Assembly: GCA_963806495.1 (NCBI GenBank) | Contig: CAWDYA010000002.1 | Span: forward strand, 372,001 to 436,000 | Source: CAWDYA01 sp963806495 | Lineage (GTDB): Bacteria > Acidobacteriota > Polarisedimenticolia > JACPZX01 > DASXTC01 | Length of the DNA: 64,000 nt | Direction: 5' to 3' | In this document: one piece after another, positions 15,801-24,900 of the stretch | Numbering within the stretch: position 1 is the stretch's first letter | Layout of the letters: the number at the start of each line of letters is the position of its first letter | Made by a program: the position numbers and the translations under genes | The notes under the pieces: model-generated | What the model was told of the DNA's origin: nothing | What the model saw: the letters and a program-made list of their open reading frames with translations, nothing else | Databases searched by the model: none

Positions 15801-17197
15801 GAGCCGCTTGCCGTCCCGCTGCCGGACGGATGCGCGACCTCTTCGACGGGATCGAGGCGGTTCATGATCAGGCCCGTGAGGACCTTGGGGTAAAAGCAGG
15901 TCGACTTCTGGGGCATCTGGAGGCCCGCCTCGGCGACCGCCATCATGTGGTGCCGGTCGGGAGGATTGAACAGGAACGCCGCGTGGCCCTCGCCGGCATC
16001 GACCCAGTCGACGGCCCGCTCCACCTCCTCGGTGAAGCGGAGGTGTTCGCCGGAGCGCTGCTCCTCGGGCGACAGGCCGAGGATCTCCTGGAGGATGATA
16101 CGGTGCAGCACCGCGACATCGAGCGCTTTGAGCGGGGCGGCAAGATCCGAGAGCACCGCGCCCACGGCCGGCTCGTCCTCGATGTCGCGCAGGACGAGGA
16201 GGCGGAACTCGGTCCCTCCCGTGTAGAGCCCGATCGCCATCAGGCCGCGCGCGGTGACCTCGCGAAGACGCCGGCGCATCTGCTCGGCCCGGTGGTCGAG
16301 GCTCTCGAACGGGAAGCGCTTGACGTCGAACCACCTCGAGATCTTTCCCAGCATCTCCTGCGTGTCGAAGCGATCGAGGCCGCGGAGCAGCCGATGGTAG
16401 GGCAGGATACTCAGACCCGGCGAATCGATGTTGCTGACATAGGCGAGAATGTAGTCGTATGAGCGGCTGCCTGGGGGCGGATTGCCACCCTCGGCCGCTC
16501 TCATCCGGTCCCGTGCATCACGAGCGGCAGCATAGCGATGGTGCCCGTCGGCGATCCAGATCTTGCTCTCACGAAGCCCGTCGAGCACCGCGCGCTGCGT
16601 GGGTGGGTCGGACAGACGCCACAGACGCGTGTCCATTCCCGACTCGTCGGACACCCAGCGGTCCGCCGGCCGGTGAGCGGCCGACTCCACGAGGCCCGAG
16701 ACAGCGCCCTGCGGATCGGAGTACAGCACGAAGATCGGGGAGAGCTGCGCGCGGGTTGCGGCCATCAGCTCGAGCCGGTCGACGCGCGGGCCGTCCATGG
16801 TCTTCTCGTGCGGCAGCACGACGCCGGCCGCATCGTCCTCGATCTTCAGAAGCGCGAAGAATCCCCAGCGGATCTTCTGCGGCATGCCGCGCACCACGAA
16901 ACGTTCCGAGAGAGCGTAGATGGCAGGGTGCTCGTCGCGGACGAGGACCCCCTCATCGATCCACTGCGAGAAGTCCGACGCGGCCCGCGCGTAGCTGCTT
17001 TCGCCCTGTCCTTCGGGCAGATCGAGATGAACCACGTTGTGGGCGTCGATGGCGCGGAGCTGCTGCGCCTGCGCCGCCGAGATCACGTCGTACGGCGGCG
17101 CGACCACCGATCTCAGGTCGGGTATCTTCGAGGCGCTGTAGAGCAGACCCCGGAATGGCAGCAGGATGGCCAAGGAGAGAAGCCCCGCGAGAGACAA
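15797..17197 (-). CDS. DUF1015 family protein
   Basis: 466 aa. Begins near residue 15 with FRGLLYSASKIPDL followed by VVAPPYDVIS, the typical DUF1015 opening, and contains IADGHHRYAAA near residue 218 and FLFNPPDRHHMMAVAEAG near 405. Family members are about 400-430 aa and their function is not settled; they often sit with serine or glyoxylate metabolism genes. The first 14 residues are hydrophobic and may not be part of the protein. It is upstream of and coupled to nth. Confidence 0.85.
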   Translation of the reverse strand: MSLAGLLSLAILLPFRGLLYSASKIPDLRSVVAPPYDVISAAQAQQLRAIDAHNVVHLDLPEGQGESSYARAASDFSQWIDEGVLVRDEHPAIYALSERFVVRGMPQKIRWGFFALLKIEDDAAGVVLPHEKTMDGPRVDRLELMAATRAQLSPIFVLYSDPQGAVSGLVESAAHRPADRWVSDESGMDTRLWRLSDPPTQRAVLDGLRESKIWIADGHHRYAAARDARDRMRAAEGGNPPPGSRSYDYILAYVSNIDSPGLSILPYHRLLRGLDRFDTQEMLGKISRWFDVKRFPFESLDHRAEQMRRRLREVTARGLMAIGLYTGGTEFRLLVLRDIEDEPAVGAVLSDLAAPLKALDVAVLHRIILQEILGLSPEEQRSGEHLRFTEEVERAVDWVDAGEGHAAFLFNPPDRHHMMAVAEAGLQMPQKSTCFYPKVLTGLIMNRLDPVEEVAHPSGSGTASGS

Positions 17198-17272
17198 CAG
17201 CGTTGATGAAGGGGAACGACGGCATTATGCCGGGGGGCGGGATGAGTGTCAAGACGGAGGAGGAGCCCGATC

Positions 17273-18049
17273 TCAGCGGATCAGGCGGCGACGCATCCAT
17301 CGGAACGAGAGAGCCCAGGTGATCACCGTGAAAACGGTCATGTAGGAGATTGACAGCACAGTTTGCCCGGTCACCTGCCCGAGAGCGAGCTCGCGAAGCG
17401 CCGCGGATGCATGGGTCAGGGGAAGCGCCCAGGCCACGGTTCGCGCCCAGCGGGGAAGGACGTCGAGAGGGAAGAACGTGCCGGAGAAAAGGTACATCGG
17501 AGTGATGAAGAGAAAAGTCGGCAGGTTGAACTTGTCTATCCCCTCCACCCGGCTGGTGAAGCAGAGGCCCAACCCCGCGAACATGAGGCCGATGAGGAGG
17601 GACATCGGGACGATAGCCAGCGAGGACGGATAGTGGAGCAGGCCGAACAGTGAGATGACGATTGTCATGATGGTTCCCGCGATGGCTCCTTTCGTGGCCC
17701 CCCACAGCAGCTCGCCCAGGATGATCTCCTCGACGGTGAGAGGCGTGGCCATCAGGGCGTCGAACGTCTTCTGGAAGCGCATTCGCACGAAGGTCGAGTA
17801 GGTGTTCTCGAAAAATGCGTGGAACATGCTGCCCACCGCGATGAGCCCGGGGGCGATGAAGGCGGCGTAGCCGACGGGTCGACCGCGCCAGGTGACCGCG
17901 GTGATGAGAGTTCCCAGACCCGCGCCGAACGCGAGCAGATACAGCATCGGCTCGGCGAGCGGCGGGATGAGATTCGTCTTCCAGGTGACCAGGTACACGT
18001 CCGCGTCGCGACGCCATACGGTGAGCGCGAGAATCCCGGGCCGTCTCAT
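17273..18049 (-). CDS. ABC-2 type transporter permease
   Basis: 258 aa with six membrane helices, ABC2_membrane type (NodJ/DrrB-like). Motifs: FENTYSTFVRMRFQKTFDALMATPLTVEEIILGELLW in the conserved cytosolic loop (residues about 76-112) and LFSGTFFPLDVLPRW near 190. ATG 18049 is chosen because the frame upstream is not hydrophobic and overlaps the ATPase gene. It forms an exporter with the ATPase encoded 16 bases upstream. The substrate is unknown; lipids, polysaccharides and peptides are all served by this class. Confidence 0.88.
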   Translation of the reverse strand: MRRPGILALTVWRRDADVYLVTWKTNLIPPLAEPMLYLLAFGAGLGTLITAVTWRGRPVGYAAFIAPGLIAVGSMFHAFFENTYSTFVRMRFQKTFDALMATPLTVEEIILGELLWGATKGAIAGTIMTIVISLFGLLHYPSSLAIVPMSLLIGLMFAGLGLCFTSRVEGIDKFNLPTFLFITPMYLFSGTFFPLDVLPRWARTVAWALPLTHASAALRELALGQVTGQTVLSISYMTVFTVITWALSFRWMRRRLIR

Positions 18050-18065
18050 CCGCTGCCTCCTGTCC

Positions 18066-18992
18066 TCACTCTCGCAGCGCCCGGCCGGTGAGCTTGAGGA
18101 AGACATCCTCCAGCGTAGCCATCCGCAGTAGACACTGCTCGGGCGAGAATCGCGCGATGAGATCCCGGTGCGCTTCCTCGCCCACGTCCGTGTACACGTA
18201 CAACCTGCCCGACGCGATCTCCGCCCGCCACCCACGCTCCCTGGCGTAGGGGAGCGCGTCCTCGACAGGTCCGCGCATCTCCACCACCTGCCTGCCGATC
18301 TCGCGGCTCACCAGGCTGTCGGGCTCTCCTTCGGCCACCACCACGCCCCGGTCGAGGATCAGGACCCGGTCGCACAGGCGCGAGGCCTCCTCCATGTAGT
18401 GTGTCGTGAGGAGGATCGTGGTCCCGGCCCGCGCGAGGCTGCGCACCCGATCCCAGACCTGATGCCGCGCCTGGGGATCGAGACCGGTTGTCGGCTCGTC
18501 GAGGATGAGCAGGTCGGGGGCGTTCATCAATGCACGTGCCAGAATCAGCCTCCTCTTGAGCCCTCCGGACAGCTCCTCGATGCGCGCGTCCCGCTTCTCG
18601 GTCAGCTCCATGAACGACAGGAGCTGCTCGGCGCGCGATGCCGCCTCGGACCGGGGAACCGAGAAGTACCGCGCCCACACGAGAAGATTCTGTACGACGG
18701 AGAAGTCCGGGTCGAGGTTGTCCTCCTGGTGGCAGATGCCCGTACGGCGCCTGATGACCGGCCCGTCGGTCATGACGTCAAGACCGAAAACGCGCGCCTC
18801 GCCCGAGTCGAGCGGGGAGGTGCCCTGGAGGATCCGGACCGTCGAGGTCTTTCCGGCGCCGTTGGGTCCCAGCATGCCAAGGCACTCGCCACGCCCGACG
18901 CGAAGGCTGACGTCGTTCACGGCGCGGACCGCTCCGAACGTCTTGCGGACGTGGGACGCGACGATGACGTCGGGCGCGGACCCGGCGCTCAC
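18066..18992 (-). CDS. ABC transporter ATP-binding protein
   Basis: 308 aa. Walker A LGPNGAGKTS at 41-50, signature LSGGLKRR at 141-148, Walker B LLILDEP at 161-167 and the switch histidine in LLTTHYMEE. It is the NodI/DrrA-like class that pairs with ABC-2 permeases, with an extra C-terminal domain of about 80 residues. The start is GTG 18992, overlapping the stop of the giant protease gene (GTGA). The exporter is thus in the same operon as the cohesin and dockerin proteins. Confidence 0.9.
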   Translation of the reverse strand: MSAGSAPDVIVASHVRKTFGAVRAVNDVSLRVGRGECLGMLGPNGAGKTSTVRILQGTSPLDSGEARVFGLDVMTDGPVIRRRTGICHQEDNLDPDFSVVQNLLVWARYFSVPRSEAASRAEQLLSFMELTEKRDARIEELSGGLKRRLILARALMNAPDLLILDEPTTGLDPQARHQVWDRVRSLARAGTTILLTTHYMEEASRLCDRVLILDRGVVVAEGEPDSLVSREIGRQVVEMRGPVEDALPYARERGWRAEIASGRLYVYTDVGEEAHRDLIARFSPEQCLLRMATLEDVFLKLTGRALRE

Positions 18993-21900
18993 GGAACCAT
19001 GGACCCGAAAAGGGGAGCGAGCAGCGCGAGATCGAGGCCGTCGACATAGCCGTCGGCGTTTAGATCGGCGGCGGCGACGTAGTTCGAGGAGCCTTCGTCC
19101 GAGCCGAACGCGGCAGCGAACATGACCAGGTCGGTTCCGTCGACGCGGCCGGAGCCGTTGATGTCCGCCCGGGCCGGCTGGAAGGCGATCTGGAGCGCGC
19201 CGGCGAGCGTCGCCGTCTGGCCGTCGGGGTTCACGACGGTGATCGCATGCGCTCCGAGCTGCGCGCGCGGGTCCACGTCGAGATCGATCGAGAGTTGCGA
19301 CGATGAGACGACGGTCACCGACGAGACAGTCACGCCGGCGTCGGAGATCACCGTCGCACCGGGCCGGAAGCCCGCTCCGGTGAGGATGACGGCGACGGCC
19401 TGCGCCCCCTGCGCGAGGGGCGGAGTGCCGAGACCGCTGAGCGAGGGGGCGGGGGAGCAGTAGCTCCGTGACGATACCTCGACATCATCCAGGTACCAGC
19501 CGGCGCCGGTCACCCCGTTGAGGATCAGCTCGACCTGATCGTTCCACAGACGGAATCGGAGCCGGATGACCGTCCCCGCGAAGGGTGTCAGGTCGAACTC
19601 GGCTCGATTCCAGTCCTCGGTCTGGCCGGCGTACACCGGGGTCCCTTCCGTCAGCGGCTCGCCGTCCTCCGAGTCGGTCGTATCGGGGTAGCCGCCGATC
19701 GGAGTCAGGTAGTGGATAGCCGGACTGCCGTTCACCGCGACCTCGACCCAGGCGGAGTCGTCCGTGGAGTTGGGCGGGTCGCTGGCAAAGATATCGTACC
19801 AGTGCCAGAAGGTCAGGCGGGCGCTGGTCACCTGCGTCAGATCGATGGGTGGTGAGGTGAGCGTGGCGTTTGTCCCGCCGTTGTAGTCCCCCGTCAGGTC
19901 GGTGCCGTACACGCCCGTACCGGAGAAGGCGCCGGCAGGTCCGTGCAGAGGTGTTCCCCTCTGCCACTCGCTCGTGGATCCGCTCACGACCCAGCCGGGG
20001 TCGGGGCCTTCCATGTCGTCGAAGAAGAGTCTGGTCCGGTCCGGCGGCTCGACCACGAGGCCGCTTGCGGGGCCGGTCGCCGTTGTGGTGACGCCCTGCG
20101 CGTCGGTGGATGCGAGGGTCACGATATACGTGGCGCAGGGAGAGAGTCCGTGCATCCTGAGGGTATGGCTCGTGACCAGCCTGTAGTCGGCGGCGGTCCG
20201 GGCGGGACCGGCGCCGTTGGAGAGCGAGGCAAGGCTGGTGGAGGGGGTGTCGGTCGACCACCGGACGATCACCTCGTCCGCTCCGGCGGGAGTCAGGGCG
20301 ACGCCGCGGATCGTGGGTCCGGCGCATCCGGCCACACCCACAATCGCGAGCGTGGTACGTGGCGAGCCGGTGCCGTCATCAGCGTCCTGGTATGCGGCGG
20401 TCACGGTATCCCCGGCAGCCACGGCCAGGGCTCCGGACTGACCGGACGGCGCGAGGGACAGCGTGCCGTGGAACATGCCGCTCGAGGGGCCGTCCTCGGT
20501 GAGCGTCACGGACCGCGGAACAGGATCCGAGGAAGATGTGATGGTGATGCCGACCTGTTCGACGATGAATGGATCGGCATCCAGGTCCCGGTCCTGCAGG
20601 GTGAGGCCGACCGAAGCGTCCCCGCAGGTGATCGGGTCCTTCTGGAAAGCGAGGGTCCCGAGACGACAGGGCAGCGATCCCGTCACGGCGACATCGTCGA
20701 TGAGCCAGCCCCGGCCGGTGCTTCCGGTGCCCCCCTCAACGAAGACGCGGAACCTGATCCGTGAGACCCGTGCCCCCGGCTCGAGCACGCCGGACAGATC
20801 GAAGGTGGATGTGATGAAGCCGGCCTGTGTCGTGCCGGTGAATCCGGGGACGGGAGCCCCACTGGAGCCGGCGGCCGCGTCGATTACGCCCGGATAGCCT
20901 CCATCGGGAACCAGCGGGATCCAGCGGGACCCGGTCCATGCCTCGACGCGGCCGCCGTCACGCCCGGTGAAGCCCTGGGCGAAGTCGTACCGGTGCGCGA
21001 ACGTCAGCATGGGCGCCTCGACCCCGTCGAGACTGAAAGTGGGTGAGACGAGGACGAAATCGAGATTGTCGGGGCCGGACGGACGGGTGTAGTCGGTTGC
21101 GAGGGCGGTCGCGGCGAGAGTGGTGCCCGAAGGCGGTGTGAAGCCGGCCGGAGCGCCGAACGCCCATGTGTCTCCCTGTCCATCGTGGCTCCATCCGGGC
21201 GCCCCACTCTCGAAGTCCTCATGCAGCAGATACGTCGCGCTGGAGGTGGCGACGTGTCCTGGGCCCGACAGATCGTCGTCGCGCGCCGTATTGCCTCCCG
21301 CATCGGTCGAGGCGACCGTGAAGTAGTAGTCGGTGCAGCCCGCGAGGCCGGACACGGTCAGGTCGTGCCGGGTGGTCAGCGACGTGACCGTCACCTCGCC
21401 GCCATAGCTCGCGTCCGTCCCATAGAGGACGCTGCCGGTCGACGGCTCGGAGGTGGTCCAACTGACGGAGAAGGCGTCCGGCGAGACGTGCTCGATCTTC
21501 AGATCGCTGATGACGGGCGGCGAACAGTCGGAAACGACGGCGGTGGCGACGGTTGTGCGCGGCTGGCCCGAGCCGTCGTCGGCGTCGGCATAGATGGCAC
21601 GGATGGTGTCCGCGCTCCTTACCGCGAGCGTGCCCGGTGCGTCGGTCGACGAGACGGGCAGAGAGCCCTCGAACTGTCCGGCAGCGGGGGCGACCTCCGT
21701 GAGAAGGAGCGTCTCCCCGGCAGGCTCGGCGTCACTGAAGAGCATCACGGATGCCGTATCGAGCGCCTGTGAATCCAGGTCGAGATCCTGATCGACCAGG
21801 CGCGCCGTGAGCGGAGAGCCCCCGCATCCGTACTCCGTGCGATCCAGTACGATGCGGCCCTCATGGCAGGCCAGGGATACCCGGACCTCCACGTCGTCGA

Positions 21901-24900
21901 TGTACCATCCCTGGCCGACGAAGTTATGGTCGTTGACGTCCTGGAACAGATGGAACCGGAATCGAACCGTCCGGCCCAGCCAGTCGTCGAGGATGAAGAA
22001 GGCGGGGACCCAGCCGCCGGTGGAGCCCGCGTAGGCACCGGAGCCGAAGGCCGTGTACGGATTCGTCGTGACGATGTCCGGGTAGCCCGGAGGAGAGGGC
22101 TGGATCCAGGTCCAGGTAGCGCCGTCGTCGTCGCTGATCTCCAGGAATCCGCCGTCGTCGAATCCCTGTGGCGCGCCCACCGAGGTGATGTCGTACCAGT
22201 GCTCGAACTCGAGGGTAGCCGCGTCGCCGAGGGTCAGAGGGACGGGCGGGCTCACGAGGACGAGGTCGGCGGCCCGCTCGTACGTGCCGTCGAGGTCGGT
22301 CCCGTATACGGAGGCTCCCGAGAAGGCGGAGGCGGGCGCCTTGATCCCGTCACCCTGCGGCGCGCCGAGCTCCCATTCGTCGATCGCGTTGCTCAGGCTC
22401 ATGTGAGTCCAGCCGGGCGCCCCCGATTCGAAATCGTCCCGGTAGATCGTCACCTCGCGTGCCGTCCCGAACCGAAAGGGCATGCCGCCGTCGGTCGCCG
22501 TGGCGCTGTTGGTGTGCGGGTCGGTGGAGGTGACGGTGAAATAGGTGGTGGTGCAAGGGCTCAGTCCCGTGATGGGAACGGAATGCACAGTGGAGAGGCC
22601 GCTTGCGCTGGCGATCGAGCCGAGGGCGGGATCGGCGCCGTACTGCACTGTCGAGTCGGAGGGTTCGTCGGTGACCCACGTGACCGTGGCTCGATCCGCG
22701 CCGGGATTCACCACACGGACGTCGGTGATTGCGGGCGGCGAGCAGTCGCCGATGCTCACTTCCTCGTGGGCCGTGCCCGGGTGCCCTGCGCCATCGTCGG
22801 CGTCGGCATACTCCACGCTGACGATATCTCCGGACGAGACCGTCAGCGTTCCGGGGAGGCCCGTGGCGCTCAGCGGGATGGAGCCGGTGAACACGCCGCT
22901 CGCCGAGGCGGTTTCGGTGAGCAGGACCGGAATGGGAGCAGGATGAGAGGGGCTGGCGGCCTGGGCCGTCACGGTCCCGGCCACGCCGGGATCGAGGTCA
23001 GCATTCGAATCGGTCACGGTCACGTCGATTGTCTCGCTGCATCCGGGCGATGCCGGTGCCAGCGACATCCGGCCCACCGCGCACGGGCCGCCACCGTTCG
23101 GGTAGGCGAACGTCTCCGCCGAGTAGGGGCTCTCGTTGCCGAACTGGTCGAAGGCGGTCACGGCGATGAAGTGCGCCGTGCAAGGGGCGAGCGAGGTGAG
23201 CGAAAGGCTGTTCGGGAACGACTCCGCCCGCACGGGGGAAAGCCCCTGCAGAGCGCCCGTGCCGGAGTAGGACGGGCCCGGCCCGTCGGTGTCGTAGTAG
23301 ACGCGGTATCCCTGGACGTCCGGCGTCTGCGCGGGATCGATCGGGTTCCAGGAGATGTCGAGCCTCCCGGCGCCGTCTTCCGCGGCGACCACGCCTGTCG
23401 GAGCCGGGGGCGGTGTGCAGTCGGCGATGAGCGCGGAGGCGCTCACCGTCGCGGGCAGTCCGTCCCCGGTGTCCTGATCGTCGTAGACGACGCTGAGGTC
23501 ACCGCCTTCGCTCACGGCGAGCGCTCCGGGGGCGGCCACTTCGCTGAGGGGAATCGTTCCCTCGAAGTCTCCCGTGTTTGGCCCCGTTTCCATCAACTGA
23601 ACCGTGGTCTGGTCCGAGCCACTCGAGGCCACCACCGTTGTCGTGTCGATGACCGACGATGAGCGGTTCAGGTCGGTATCGGCCAGGTGGATCTCCGGGC
23701 TCGACGAGCATCCATATTCACTCGAGTCGAGCGAGAGCACGCCGATGTGGCACGTCTTCTGAGCGGTGACCTCGACCTCGTCGATGAACCAGCCGGACGA
23801 GCGCGACACGCTCTCGCCGGGGTCCTGCCAGATGTGGAACCGGATCTTCACCACGCTTCCGCTGAAGCTCGACACGTCGAACCGGCTCTGGGACCACCCG
23901 GAGAGCGCGCCCGCGAACACGGGCGCGCCGCTGGGCAGATACGGGTTGTCGGGGTCGACCGTATCGGGGTAGCCGCCGATCGGTTCGAGAGTCGTCCACG
24001 TGACGCCGCCGTCGCTGGTGATCTCCACCCAGGCCCCGTCGTTTTCGGAGAAGGGGCTGCGTCCGCCCGAGATCGAGTAGTAGTGGAGGATCGAGAGCTC
24101 TCCGCCGACGGCCTCCGTCAGGTCGATCTCGGGTGAGACGAGTACCGCATCCGCGCCGACACTGTAGTTCCCGTCCAGGTTCGTCCCCCAGACCTGGGAT
24201 CCGGCCGGTGGTCCGGGCGTCCCGGTGGCGGGAGCCCCGAGCTGCCAGTCGTCGACCGCTCCCGGCTGCATGGCATGGTGCTCCCAGCGGGAGCCGATGG
24301 ACTCCATTCCGTCATAGAAGACGATCCTGCGGGACGTCGTCGACTGTCCGCTTGCGAATCTCAGGGGCGACGCCGGCCCGGTGGAGGTCGCCCCTCCGGC
24401 GGCCGTGGAGGAAACGGTGGCGGTGATGAGGCTGCATGCCGGAAAGCCCGTGAGACGGACGCGATGGTCGCGGACCAGCCGGGGATCCGAGATCTCCAGG
24501 TTGCGGTTGGACCCGGCGCCGAAGTGGACGACGCTGTCGGCCGGGCGATCGGTCTTCCAGAGCACCGTCGCCTCGAACGCCCCGGAATGAGTGACCCGCG
24601 TGTCGGAGATGACGGGAGCCGCGCATCGACCCGGGAGCGTCGCGGTCACCGCGACCGGAGCGCCGGTGGCGGGATCGGGCTCCAGGTAGGTCGCTGTCAC
24701 CGGCTGCGAGTCCACGATCTGGAGGATGCCGTCACCCGTCCGAGGCGCCCCGCCGTCCAGGTCCACACCGCCGCGGAAGACTCCGAGCCCCGGCGGCGAC
24801 TCGTCCAGGATCACGCTCTCCTGGTCGCTTCCCGTCGAAAGCACGACCGTGGCGCGGCCCGACCCTCGCGCGTGAAGGCTCTCGAGGGTGACGGAGAGCT

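Noticed and set aside
19000..24400. CRISPR-like periodic repeats
   Set aside because: The repeats are hundreds of residues long, coding and diverged; no short direct repeats with spacers are seen in the window.
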